Part shown: positions 1 through 11,029 of the stretch, one piece after another
Layout: the number at the start of each line of letters is the position of its first letter
How positions within the stretch are numbered: position 1 is the first letter of the stretch
NCBI GenBank assembly: GCA_002917075.1
Contig: NTMA01000010.1
Coordinates: 124,001-188,000, forward strand
Direction of reading: 5' to 3'
Length of the DNA stretch: 64,000 bases
Source: Hawksworthiomyces lignivorus
Taxonomy: Eukaryota > Ascomycota > Sordariomycetes > Ophiostomatales > Ophiostomataceae
Translations under genes and position numbers: made by a program
The notes under the pieces: generated by a model
What the model was told of the DNA's origin: nothing
The model's database searches: none
Seen by the model: the letters and a program-made list of their open reading frames with translations, nothing else

Positions 1-1728
1 ACGAGATGAGTGCCCGACTAAAATTCGGGCTGACTCGTATTCATTTGCTTGCAAGTAAAGCGCAACCCTGAGGCTTGGCCGCTAATAGGCCAAGCAATTT
101 GCCAGAGGCCAGTTGCCGCAACTGGTGGCAACCTCGCATGGAAGAGATTTTCTGACGAATTCTACGTTGATTTGCGGCAAATAAGGGTTAGTCCTTACTC
201 GAGCTGAGCTGTCAAATGGCCTCGCCTTGAGCGTTCTATAATTTTTTGTGAGGCAGAGGTACGAAGAATGAATCAACGGTATAAATAGAGAATAAATTTA
301 ATCAATATAAATGACTACGTTTTTATTTTAGATAAAACTTCGAGTAAGAGGTAACGACTTAGTCGTCGCCGTTTGTCTGAAATTACAAGACCCTTAAACA
401 TTTTACACTTTTAATATCTTTATTGCACATATTGATGCACTAAGCTCAGTTCTTTAGAGCATAAATCTTATAAGTTTAATTAACTTATACATAGTTATTG
501 TAGTTTTGTAACATTTGATGATTATTGAGGCTCGTTCTGGACACCGACCTGGACACATACGTCACGATAAAGACCGAGGTATCGATAAGTCATAACTTTG
601 TTACTTGTCTGAACGTCCAACAACGTTAAAACCCTATATGACAGAATGACATTAATGTCAGTATCGCTGAGATTCACAAACCTAAGCCTCATGACTTCAA
701 CGATATAATCTTGAGACCAGGAAACACATTCAGACGTTGAAATATCGTCTGTAAATAAGATATCGTTTCGAACATGTTGTACGTTCAATGTACATATACA
801 TATAAGACTCATGTGGTCAGAAGGACCTACGAGTAATGAACCACCACGTCATCCTACTCAAATCTCTCTTTCGTAAAAGAATGAAAAGCTACGAATAAAA
901 AGCAGTAACAATTGATTCCGTTATATATATATGTATATTATCTCTTTACTTAACTTAACTCACGTGAAATCTATTGTATCGAGATACACATCAAGAAGTG
1001 TGATAATGATCTTGCGACTTTCTTGGGTCTTGGCCGTATACAACAGGTGTAATTCTGAAATGCTCAAGCATGCTAAGACTAGAAGAAAACGCAATCGCTG
1101 AACTTGTCGTGTTTCTCTTTGGTTTGGTGCCTCTTTTTGGGGCCGGCGTTCCTGTGTGCATTCCGAAAGTATTCTATACAAGTGAAGCAGGGTGATCTAG
1201 CCCCTGATGTCTCAACAAGTACTGATCTGCACCTGATGCCCCGTTTTGTCAGAAGTCGAAGGCCTGTGTAACTCGCCTGGCTTTTCGCCGTCAGTTTTCC
1301 ATCGGTGCAATCATTTCGTGTTGTACGTGGGCACATTGCATTTTGTATATATTGCAAGTTTTATTCGCCAATGCTAAGAGAAGATGCTCTTTGTGAGATA
1401 AGAATTCCAGGTCCTTAGACAAGCCAACTACACCAGCTATTCACGAAATGGGCGCCGGTTGTGGGCTTACATAAAAGATAGGCGATAGTTACGTAAACCC
1501 GATTGCAATTTCGCATACATTGTTGTGGTTGCCAGAGTTGACGGTCTGCGAAGCTGAGAAATACGGAGCTGTACCATTCATACTAATTGGTTGTCATCTT
1601 TTACCACTTGAGCAATGATATATAATGCATATGGTGGTTTTTTTTTGATATTTTATTTTGTAATGCATGAGTTGGTGATATATTTTATAGAAATCACACG
1701 ATACTACAATACTAGAATAGTGGATGCT
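1..1728. other. AT-rich left-edge region without a recognised gene
   Basis: About 1.7 kb, strongly AT-rich between roughly 280 and 960, with a TA-rich microsatellite-like stretch near 921-942. Short open frames exist on the minus strand (for example 522-812 and 1079-1357), but none resembles a protein I know and none has convincing splice joins. It may hold decayed repeat sequence, but I cannot identify an element. Confidence 0.5.
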
Positions 1729-2357
1729 TTATGCAAGATCTAGGAACTTCTTGGGGATTGGAACATGCACATATCGAATGAACTCTCCGAAGCCCTTGCC
1801 AAGTGCATCCAAGAGACGACAGCTGCTAACCCCTCTACCCAGCGGGCCATAGATCACAAAGTGTACAGCCTTGATATCAGGCATTTCGACGCGTTCTATG
1901 TAATATTCATCCTTCCAATCGGCGCCCATGAGTTCTTGCATCTTCTGCCGCGTCAGCAGAGTCCGCAACCAATCCCACTCTTCTGCGGTGTGCACAAAAA
2001 TGCCAAGATTGATATTGGCACCTTTGTCTCCCGATCGTGCCAAGGCAATGTCTCCCAGCGGCGCATTAACTGTAGGTCCAAACTTGGCCAAGTCGACTGG
2101 GTTATGAGTCTCATAGTTCTCACGCAGTGCAAGCGACTCTGTTTTGACTGGCGGACCGACGATATGTTTCTGCACGTCTTGCACGGATGCGCCGATGAGG
2201 TTAACACTTTCTTCAAGCTCCTTCTGCTCGACAATGGCAGGGTAGTATGCCAAAAATGGAAGAGGTCTCAGTTGGCGCATATCCAACGTGCTGTGCATGC
2301 CTGAAAAAACATGCAAGAGTTATCAAAACTGCAGACCAATGAGATAGGAAATCCGCC

Positions 2358-2392
<35 letters not shown>

Positions 2393-3878
2393 ACACATAC
2401 CCGCAAAATGTGCCATCCCGTTGTACATCCATGCCTGGGCGAGTTTGCCGATAGTTGCAGCGTCTTTGGCCTGTGCGAAAATCCGGAGGCTGGTTGTCGA
2501 CGCCAGCTGACTATGAGGATTTTCTTCAGGTACGCCCAGCCGCTGAAAATCGAGCACGTCGAACTTGTCATTTTCTCCCCATTCTGCAAGCTTGCTACGG
2601 ACCTGAGTTTCCTGAAACTGGAATTTCTTTGCCGTGGCATACCCTGTTGCGTTGATCGTCATCTCTGCCTGGAAACCGCCTTTGTAAAACACAGCGAGCT
2701 TGGTAGTTGGCGGAGGCGGGAATCCTTTCACGCCAGAGACGCGAACTCTATTTTTGGCCTCCTCTTTAACATACACATGAGTAATATCTGCTTTGACATC
2801 ACTGTTCAAGTAGATATTCCCCTGTAGCTCGTACAGAAGCTGGCATTTGACCGTGTCCTCGGTGACGAAGCCTGGAAGACTCTCGTGTTTTGTGACAACA
2901 GAACTGCCACTAGCATCAATTTCAATGACAGGCAGGGCGAGGTTCAGAAGATCCGGAATTTCATATTTGTAGAAACCGGCAAAGTTTGCGCCGGTGATAT
3001 AGGTGGAGCACTCAATGAGATGGCCAGCTAGTAGAGCGCCTGCAAGCTCATCGTATGCCGTGTCAGACCATCCGTGCCACCATGCAGCAGCAGCCATGAC
3101 TGGGGATGCGTCCGCGACTCGTCCGCAAATGATGATATCAGCACCCTCTTCTAGTCCACGCTTAATAGCTCGAATTCCAAGATATGCATTTGCAGATACG
3201 ATGGGATGATGTTCCTGATCGTTCAAAAAGTCGTCTGTTCCCTTAGCAAGTTTGATATCTGTATTATTAGAGTCAAGATGTGTAAGGCCATTCTGTTTTG
3301 CCATCACTTCCCTCACTCGAGGTAGCAGCTCATCCCCCTCCACGTAGGCAACCTTCAGGTTCAATTTTTTAGCAGCCACCTATAGTGAAAAGGTTAGCAA
3401 TAAGGACCCTAAATATATGTATTTATCAATGTCCTTCATAATACCAATTCATAGGTCTTCTCAGCTAGACCACGAGGATTTAGGCAACCGCCATTGATGA
3501 CCACTTTGATTCTCTTCTCATCGAGGATCTCGATGGATTTCTGGAGGCCGTCCCAGGCAGTTGCTATCCATCCTGGATGCTGGCCATTACGATATGCTTC
3601 GGAATCATTGGCAATATTCACCTCTAGTGTCCGTAAGCAAACTGCGAAGAGGCATCGTATGTCTACAACAAACGTAGAGATGTTCCATACCTGCCAGATA
3701 ATCACCAGTAATGAAATCCACTGGGCCATTTTTGGCTTGGTTGTACATGTGGTCGCCCGGGTCGCCTATATAGATGCACCTCTGTTAGATACGCGCATTC
3801 TAGACTACTGAGAAACAATAAGCCCTCCTCACTGATAGCACCCGAGCAGTTAGCAATGCGGACAGCTCGTTTAGACAT
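1729..3878 (-). CDS. AtuA family protein (acyclic terpene utilisation, DUF1446)
   Basis: Five exons (3833-3878, 3691-3765, 3445-3623, 2401-3379, 1729-2300) join in frame to 616 residues. The N-terminal start is MSKRAVRIANCSGAISDPGD, followed by the AtuA signature FITGDYLAEVNIANDSEAY and VINGGCLNPRGLAEKTYEL. The large AtuA domain covers roughly residues 7-450. The C-terminal ferredoxin-fold part begins near residue 505 (PLGDIALARSGDKGANINLG). Two-part proteins of about 600 residues are usual for fungi. Bacterial AtuA is required for citronellol/geraniol degradation, but its reaction is not established. No C-terminal peroxisome signal is present (ends LDLA). It is divergent from the bZIP gene at 4705 and near a CoA-transferase, so a role in acyl-CoA catabolism is inferred. 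The last intron carries a 32-base T run (sense strand). The family call is firm and the substrate is unknown. Confidence 0.9.
2359..2390. repeat. 32-base poly-A tract (T run in the AtuA transcript)
   Basis: An uninterrupted A run on the plus strand lies inside the last intron of the AtuA-family gene. In the transcript it is a U run beginning 10 nt after the first base of the donor GTATGT at 2400. Confidence 0.95.
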
Positions 3879-4704
3879 AACGCCTATGTAGACACAACCG
3901 GTCGTGATTTCGGAAATTAGACGTCGTGTGCGACAAAGCAAATCTATAGGAACAGAAAATAGATGGTGGGACCGCGAGAGACAAGGGTACGGAAGAGTCG
4001 GCGGTATTTGTATGGGGTGGAGGCCCTTTGCTGTTGGACCAGAAGCTACAGAAGCTTCTACTCTTGTGTGGATGACGCATGATGAGAGTTCTCACGTTTC
4101 TGAGCCAAGTCTACTGATCCGTCTATCCGGAGGCATCCAGAGTACCCTCGACAATACTGATTTCATTCTGCGTTGAGGGTCTGCTCTAGAGGTAGAACCG
4201 CTGATTCAGTGCTTTCGAGACGCAGATGATAGCTGCATTTCATTTTGTTGTGGAGTGAGGATGATGGGGTAAATGTGTCTCGACATTAGGAAATCCAATA
4301 AAAACCACTGAGTAAGTGGGTGCTGAGAATATCGCAGAGCATGTAGCAAGACACTGACCTTCACTAATATCCTCTCCCCTCTCAGACAACTGGGGACCAA
4401 GTACTCCGTACACACAGGATGTCGGATACTAGAGGAACCCGATCTCCGTGTCTTGGATGCGGGGATTGGAGCTTAGCTTGCTGTAACACAGCGATGGTCA
4501 CTAATCGTCTGCCGTACTCAACCGAGCTTTGGATCTACACCAGGCATGTTCAGCTCAGTCTCCACTTTTCTCCACGAATCCCCGCGTCGCTATGAACGAC
4601 ATTCGTCTCTTCAAATTAAGCTTGCCTCGACACAATCATTCTTCCTATTTGATACAACTGATTCAGTCCTCTTGGTCAAAGAAACCCATTAGAGGAGTCT
4701 TCCT
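3879..4704. promoter_or_regulatory. Divergent promoter of AtuA gene and bZIP regulator
   Basis: An 826-base intergenic region between the minus-strand AtuA gene and the plus-strand bZIP gene, so it must hold both promoters. It contains the near-palindrome GTACTCCGTAC at 4401-4411. Its 9-base part GTACTCCGT recurs in the other enzyme-bZIP divergent promoter at 53035-53043. No further gene is seen. Confidence 0.6.
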
Positions 4705-5829
4705 GTGCTGCCAATGCCGCCATCTCCGGTCCGCACCAACGCTCCTCCCCGCCGCTATGTCGGCTCCTTGGAAAAAAAGCGAGCTCGGGATCGGCGAGCA
4801 CAGCAGAATCTGCGGATGAAGCGCGAGAAACACGTCAAGACGCTCGAAAACCGCTTAGCCTTACTAGAGGGTGAGCTGCAGACGCTCCGCCGCTCTTGCG
4901 ATACTTTCCGGTGCGAGAATGCTGTGCTGCGGGCTCGCCACGAAGACATCCGGCAGGCGGTCGCTTCCTGGGACAAGCCGGCCGGCGAGCGTGGGCAAAG
5001 CAATGTCCCATCGCCTTTCTCGCTTCAGCAGAGACATGTGTTCACCTGTGGTATCTCTACGAGTACTGAAGCAGGCTCATCGCCGTCTATGCTCGCCTCA
5101 TCACAATCTGAAGGAGAAATCGCTTCAGATCTGGCGCGTTCCGTCACAACCCTATCAAGACAGACAGGCTTGCTTTCGGCCACTTTGGTTACTAATTTAA
5201 GCATTCCATTATGGAAGACTACGCCGCTTCACACAACTTCTGACAGGATCGTCACCGACAGCTTCAACTTGTGGCGCATGCGGCCAGACCTAGTCAATTC
5301 CTCTCCCGAGTCACCACTCCCGCTGGAACTCCTCTATGGGTCCAAGACTAACTTCTTAGCCACCGTGATCCACGACGCAATCAGAAAATGGCCTTTACGA
5401 GACCCGGAACGTCTAGCAGGCAGCTGGCTCATCTATCACTACATAAAATGGATGGTCCAACCGACTGAGGAACGCTTCTCCCGCCTGTGCGAATTCCAGG
5501 TGCCTGTCCGAGACCAGCTGCTGCATCCACATCCATTTTTTATCGACTTTATTTACTGGCCGGAGCTCCGCTCTAATCTTGTCAAAAACAAGGATATCTA
5601 TGATCTAGATGATATTTATGGGATGTTCACCTGTTGCATGAAAGTTAGGTGGCCTTGGGGCAAGAATTTTCTGGTTCCGGACGAGGATGGACAGTATCAC
5701 ATAAATGATGAATTCTACGAAATTTTCACACGGATCGACGGCTGGGGTATGACAGATGAGATACTCACCAAACACCCGGAGATTATGAAAGGCCTTGACA
5801 TAGAATCACTGCGCTACAGAATCATCTAG
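4705..5829 (+). CDS. bZIP transcription factor with DUF3425 domain (left copy)
   Basis: A single exon of 374 residues. The basic region lies at residues 24-43 (KKRARDRRAQQNLRMKREKH). The leucine zipper follows with heptad positions L47, L54, L61, F68 and L75. The C-terminal DUF3425 domain spans about residues 205-360 and includes LELLYGS, WLIYHYIKWMVQP, and the WPELR and WGMTDEI stretches. In the basic region the usually invariant Asn of the N-x7-R motif appears as Asp (RDRRAQQNLR), a variant shared with the second bZIP gene at 53440. These are nuclear DNA-binding regulators, commonly placed beside the genes they control. Here it is divergent from the AtuA-family gene and convergent with the CoA-transferase gene, so it is the obvious candidate regulator of both (inference). 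The start at 4705 is the first in-frame ATG before the basic region. Confidence 0.88.
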   Translation: MLPMPPSPVRTNAPPRRYVGSLEKKRARDRRAQQNLRMKREKHVKTLENRLALLEGELQTLRRSCDTFRCENAVLRARHEDIRQAVASWDKPAGERGQSNVPSPFSLQQRHVFTCGISTSTEAGSSPSMLASSQSEGEIASDLARSVTTLSRQTGLLSATLVTNLSIPLWKTTPLHTTSDRIVTDSFNLWRMRPDLVNSSPESPLPLELLYGSKTNFLATVIHDAIRKWPLRDPERLAGSWLIYHYIKWMVQPTEERFSRLCEFQVPVRDQLLHPHPFFIDFIYWPELRSNLVKNKDIYDLDDIYGMFTCCMKVRWPWGKNFLVPDEDGQYHINDEFYEIFTRIDGWGMTDEILTKHPEIMKGLDIESLRYRII

Positions 5830-5977
5830 GCAAACTATCATCGACCAGGGATGGAGAACAATAGTATTTCTTTGGTTCAAAAGAGCCCCCAACAGCACGA
5901 CCACGGAAAGGGCCAACTCTACAACTACGATGCCAAATTTCTACCTTATTCCTGGATAAGGAGCCAATCACCTTCTC

Positions 5978-8059
5978 CTACTCGATAAATTCAACCGACA
6001 AGTCAGCTGGCCATTTTGGCTGGTCGACTCCGTTTCCTCTTGTCCCGATATCAAACCCTGGTTTCACTTCGTCGTTAGGGAACTGGAGCACAGGAGCAAC
6101 TATGCGCATCGCCTTGCCTAAACTCTTTACATCATACTGTGTGAAGTGCTGGGGCTTAAACAGAACCGCCGCGCTGCTCTTTTGGATCGCACCCAAGACT
6201 CTCGGCAGCAAGTACTGCATCGGATGATGGTGCCGAAACACAAGCGAGCCGTTACGTTCCCACACGTCCTTCCAGACGTCATCAGGATAAACACCACAGC
6301 TATTCACCAGCCACTGAGAATAGTAGTTCAAGGAAACCTATACAAAGGATGACGGATTAGTTCGGCCTTCAGCATGTTGAGGAGAACAGCTGTGGATGTG
6401 GCAGCATTAACTCGTACCTTTACCGTATATGACCCTCCTTCGTCTGCCCGCCGCAGCAACGCGGTCAAGATGCCTGCTACACCTGCGACACCAGTGCTAC
6501 CAATAGTTAGAATCTTCCTCAGCCGTCAAATCCCATCATCGCGCAGTGTCTTACCAATAATCCGAGTTGGGAAAAACCGGCGTGACAGGCTCATTGTTAC
6601 CCATGGCTCGACCGAACTCATATGATACACCACAGCACTAGCGATGTAATACTTAGCGTCCGCCATCTCGTCTATCTTTCTTCAAGGAAAGAAGCACCCG
6701 CAACTTACGGCGTCACTAATTTGCTGCCAGCCAGATCGATGACTCCAGGGGCCTTGCCATCCATAGCAGTTTTCTCCGCAGTAGATGATGCCCCGGTCGC
6801 GGCCGCTGCAGAGCTCGATGACATCCTTTTCACCGAAGCCGTATTTTTCTAGCACTCCAGGGCGGTAACCTTGAACAAAAACATCTGCCTCGAGGACAAG
6901 TTCTCGAAGTTTCTGCCGGTCGGCTTCCTGGCGTAGATCCAGAGTCGCATTCCATTTGCCATGGTTGAGATCGGGGTGCAAGGCCGACATGTCTGCGAGG
7001 TGAGGCGCAACAATGCGAATCACACTCGCGCCCAGCTCAGCCAGACCACGGGAAATCGCAGGCCCGGCAATTATTCGCGTCAGATCAACGACCTTGAGGC
7101 CAGCCAGTGGCCGAGCAGGCGACGTCCGAGGGACAGAGGGCCACCAGCTGGGCTTCTGTCCTACATTCGGCGATGCTTCGAGTTCGAAAAGGCCAACACC
7201 AGAATTTGCACGTCCGTGGAAGCTCTTTTTATATTCTTCCGTTGTCCAGCAGATGGTACCAGCTTGCCTATACTTCTCCGCCAGGGCTTGCAATTCATCG
7301 GCTGTGTACCGCCCTACAGCCTCTGATATTGGCCCGATGGCTTCATCAAAAGATTTACAATCGACTTCTTTCGGCAGCCCGACGGATTCAAGCGTGGGAT
7401 CTGGATTCAGAGAACCTAGAATGATAAGAAATAGGTGTCAGAGTAGTATATTCAGCGTTAGATGAAATGTCTCGAGTGGCACAGGGCTCTGTACCGTGGA
7501 GATGAAAGTATCTGCCATCTTTGGTTTTGTAAATATTTGTTGTGGATGCGCGCCAAATGGTTCCGCTATGGTGCTTGTCCCAATCTGGGAAATACTGTGT
7601 AAGTTGCTTCCTCTTTTCTGGATCCAGCACGGAACCTGCAGAGAGCCGGGCGTCTTCGGGATCCAAAACCCATATTAGGCTAGACATGATAAACAGTTGG
7701 GCATGGTCTCTTTGAGGGCCATATTCTCGTTAGTCTTCTAATCTAGGGCAACGACTTGAGTCGGAGATTGGAGATGTGGCCGAGTGAGCGTACGTGTCAA
7801 TCTTGACCTCGGGGTCGATACCATATTTCCTTTTAAGCAGCACCTTGAGAATGGTTGCCTCGTATGCCTTGAGGGCGCCTATGCTTTCGGCGAAGCGCCA
7901 GTTGATTGGGAGACTAGGAGCGTCGCTACCCTCTAACGTGACGTGGTGGGCAGCTTCAAGAGCTCCTTCGGGTAGGTGGTTGCGGATGAGAGGATTATCC
8001 AAGATTCCCTCTTGGAAAAGCTTCCGAGCTTCCACCGGGACAGAGTATCGGGCTACCAT
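5978..8059 (-). CDS. Class III CoA-transferase-like protein (CaiB/BaiF, AMACR-like)
   Basis: Six exons (7794-8059, 7495-7709, 6709-7415, 6555-6637, 6418-6496, 5978-6337) join in frame to 569 residues. The canonical family N-terminal signature (RPLAGLKVVDLTRIIAGPAI, then LAELGASVIRI and GYRPGVLEKYGF) begins only near residue 260. It is preceded by a segment resembling the usual C-terminal part (DGRYFHLHGSLNP, TADELQALAEKYRQAGTICW). Fungal members are often long like this, and a permuted or duplicated layout is my inference. Canonical members move CoA between acids or racemise 2-methylacyl-CoA. The catalytic Asp expected after the IYC..YGWQGP motif seems to be Gln (RSGWQQISDACCG), so activity is uncertain. 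No PTS1 is present (ends EFIE). It lies tail to tail with the bZIP gene and may act with the AtuA-family protein. Confidence 0.85.
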
Positions 8060-9301
8060 ATTGTATAGGTACCAAGTGCTTCAGTATAAAGATCAAGTAT
8101 GCAAATGGCGGATGACAGAATCCCGGTCTATCTAACAGCTAGATATATGTGAAGCATTGCTGGATAGCTTGCGCGCTGCCAACGGGGTTCGTCGTTGCTG
8201 CTTTATATTGCTGATTGCTGGTTGACGAATGGGCTTCAAACAACTGACTCAGTGGTGTCACTGACCAAGTGGTGTGGGGAACTGCCTGTCTACTTGGCCC
8301 ATAATAGCTATTCTTGGCTCGTAATGGCAACCTCGGAACCTGACAGCATCTTGGACACGGCGAATATATCAACCGGTGTCTCGTGAGATCTCAGCACCGA
8401 AATCCTTTATTCCGATAATAGCAATGTCAATGAGAAAATACGTATATGCGACCATATGCATGCTTTTTTGGTCTTGCCAGGGTGGATATTCCATGATTTT
8501 GCTTTCGCACTAGCATCAACTCGTAGAAGTGTGAGCTTGGCCTCCAGTTGTGATATTCTTAGATTTTATGACACATTAGAAGAGATCAATATGTCCGCCC
8601 AACTCTTTAGAGCTCTTGCTGAATTGGATCCAACTGGCGCGTTCATATAGTCCCTGTTTGTTGGAGGAAGTTATTCCTACGCTAAATCCCTCTTTAAACG
8701 ACATTTCGTACTTATATAGCCAAGCGCCCTGAGACTAGTGAGATCCTACGAAGAAAATTCATTCGAAGGATTTCTCCACGACATCTAACTTGTAAAAACA
8801 CGTCAATGAATTCAGATTTCTTAGCATCGTGACAAATAAAATATGGGTACTGCCAATTCCTCCAGGATTTTTTCTCTTCTTACGAGATACCTACTACGGT
8901 TGAGGCAATGGAAGCTATCCGCCGTATTAATCCTGCGTCCCTGGAAGGCGAATGGATGCAAATTGTGCGAAAGCATAGAACACTGCTTATGATCGACTTG
9001 CTTGACATTTTTCACTTTTCACATTTCTCCTAGGGATTGTAACGACGGACACTATTAAGCAGATATACAGCGGGTAGAGACTAATTCATAATACGACACA
9101 ACGTCATAGCTACAAGAAGTGATAGCACATAGTTCACGTGGTCTAATCTTAGCCAGAAAGAGAAACGGAACGAATACTTGCACTATAGCACCATATAAGA
9201 TACCACTATAGAGACAGCTGCGTCTCTTTCAGGTGTGTTAGACATTCACATGATAGATTCTCGACAAGTGGTATCATAAGAGTGCTCGATATGTCACATC
9301 T
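8060..9301. other. Intergenic region, no gene recognised
   Basis: About 1.2 kb upstream of the CoA-transferase gene and downstream of the dioxygenase gene. A 64-residue open frame at 8456-8650 and another at 8821-9015 resemble nothing I know. The CoA-transferase promoter must lie at its left end. Confidence 0.5.
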
Positions 9302-10471
9302 CTAGCCTTCGAGAGCTTGGACAACTTGGGCCCAATCAGCGGATCCATAGGCACCAGGCAGTGTCCCATCGAACAGACTTGCGAGTACAACGCGATCTGA
9401 CTGCTCGCCTTCCCACGGCTGGCGGCCATGCTGTGCTATGATGTTGTCGTAGACGAGTACATCACCCCGCTGCCACTTGTGGAGCACTCTAATCTCATCA
9501 GTAATCTTCGCGAGATGAGCCAGGTATTTTTCAGGAATAGGTGAACCGTCACCATATAGTTGCTGCGTGTTATTCCTTGCAGCGTCATTCGCCTCGGTCC
9601 TCTTCCAATAGGCTGCGAGGCCCGTGAAAAGGGTCGGAAGCTGCGTTTCTGGTTGTCTTCGGATGGCAGGCAACTTGTGGGTTAAAATAATCCCATCATC
9701 AGTCCACTTCCAAGTTGTATACTGGCCCCTGCCGTAGCGCAGAATCTGAGCTTCGATTTTTGCCTTCCTTGTGGCCTCATCGTCGCTGTCTTTGATGTCT
9801 TTTCCAAAGGCCTCTCGTAGTGTTGAACCACCCGCGTACTGCCTTCCATGCTTATAAAGGACTTTGCTCAGGATGCCCTTTTCCGAGAGCTCACGAATAA
9901 ACTCTGGTATCTCCTGTTGGGCGCGATAAAATAACTCCAAGGATGACGATATGGGCGTCTCTCCACCTTTTGCAGGTGCTCTGTGACCGTAAAAGAAGAC
10001 GTATTCCGGCGCATGTGGAACCTGCGGTGACTCGTTGTGATTGTAGATGAGAACTTCCTTCGGCGCCTCATTTGCTGGGGCGACATTGGGCGCGAGGACA
10101 GGCCTATCCACGACTATGCCGATAATTTCGTGAGGCCGATAGCCGAACGCGTGGGCGAATTTGCTAAAGTCTTGCGCATTATTTATCGGCAGGCCTCGAA
10201 AGAGAAGAGTGCCATGGCGGGCCAATTTTTTGGTCAAGATGCCGTCCTGTGCCTGCAGAGACTTGATCGCCTCAACAGCGGTATCAAGATCCACTTCGCC
10301 GTGAGCAGATGGTCGAAGCGCTAATGGACTGACTGTTCCAGGAGGGTGAGGCAGACCCAGTTCCCGCTGGTTACTAGACGGCAAGTCAAATGCTTCAAAC
10401 ACGACTGCGGGCGATACGCTCCCATCACCACCAAGAACTTGGGTGTTCAGAGTTGTAATAGCAGCAGCCAT
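9302..10471 (-). CDS. TauD/TfdA-type Fe(II)/2-oxoglutarate dioxygenase, SyrP-like
   Basis: A single exon of 389 residues. The facial-triad motif appears as YNHNES (H145, E147). It is followed by the typical FFYGHRAPAKGGETPI segment. The distal histidine is in IIAQHGRQPWEG (H348), with the 2-oxoglutarate-binding Arg near 360 (QSDRVVLAS). HNE in place of the HTD of classical TauD is typical of the SyrP-like branch. These enzymes hydroxylate small molecules or bound intermediates with O2 and 2-oxoglutarate. The N-terminal 60 residues carry no signal peptide, so the protein is probably cytosolic. It is divergent from the UNC93-like transporter gene across 558 bases, which suggests a shared promoter and a substrate uptake/oxidation pair (inference). 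The substrate cannot be read from sequence. It may or may not belong with the AtuA/CoA-transferase genes. Confidence 0.88.
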   Translation of the reverse strand: MAAAITTLNTQVLGGDGSVSPAVVFEAFDLPSSNQRELGLPHPPGTVSPLALRPSAHGEVDLDTAVEAIKSLQAQDGILTKKLARHGTLLFRGLPINNAQDFSKFAHAFGYRPHEIIGIVVDRPVLAPNVAPANEAPKEVLIYNHNESPQVPHAPEYVFFYGHRAPAKGGETPISSSLELFYRAQQEIPEFIRELSEKGILSKVLYKHGRQYAGGSTLREAFGKDIKDSDDEATRKAKIEAQILRYGRGQYTTWKWTDDGIILTHKLPAIRRQPETQLPTLFTGLAAYWKRTEANDAARNNTQQLYGDGSPIPEKYLAHLAKITDEIRVLHKWQRGDVLVYDNIIAQHGRQPWEGEQSDRVVLASLFDGTLPGAYGSADWAQVVQALEG

Positions 10472-11029
10472 ATTTTCTATTGAGATATGTACAGTTGAGA
10501 GAATTTTTTAGACTGGTGATTGTTTTTTCATTTAGATTGATGCACTTAGATTCGAAAGGCTCCAGTATAAATACGACGCAAAAGAAGTAAGGCCTAGGAG
10601 AGCGGAGATAATTGTGCAAATCTAGGCAAGATGACGAGATCAGAAAATGTCACCATAGAAGCATCTCCATAAGCCAATTATGAAGTTGCAGTTCAAAGGA
10701 GTGGGTAGTCTTCGAGTCTCAAGAGCGTATCTGTAGACGCAAAGCCGAGGCAGGATGCGGGTTACGCAGTTATGAGGTAGACAGCTTCAGGTCGCACCTA
10801 TGTTCGGTGACAGATGATAAATATCATGCCACAGCTGCAACATCTTACGTGCTCAGATCTACAGTCAACCGAAACCAGGATTGATCGGGTAAGCAAGAGG
10901 CTTATATATAGTTAGATAGACATCCATCTAGGCTAGAAGCATGGCAAAAGTCGGTCGAAGAAACGCATATTTTCTTGAATCTTGCCGTGAAAATTGAGCT
11001 GATCTGCATCGACAATTCTATATGCAACA
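10472..11029. promoter_or_regulatory. Divergent promoter: dioxygenase and UNC93-like transporter
   Basis: 558 bases between divergent start codons. No gene lies inside. The short spacing implies a common regulatory region. I see no motif I can name with confidence. Confidence 0.5.

Noticed and set aside
1079..1357. Overlapping minus-strand frames near the left edge
   Set aside because: No similarity I can name. Two frames over the same bases suggest noise in a repeat-like region rather than a gene.
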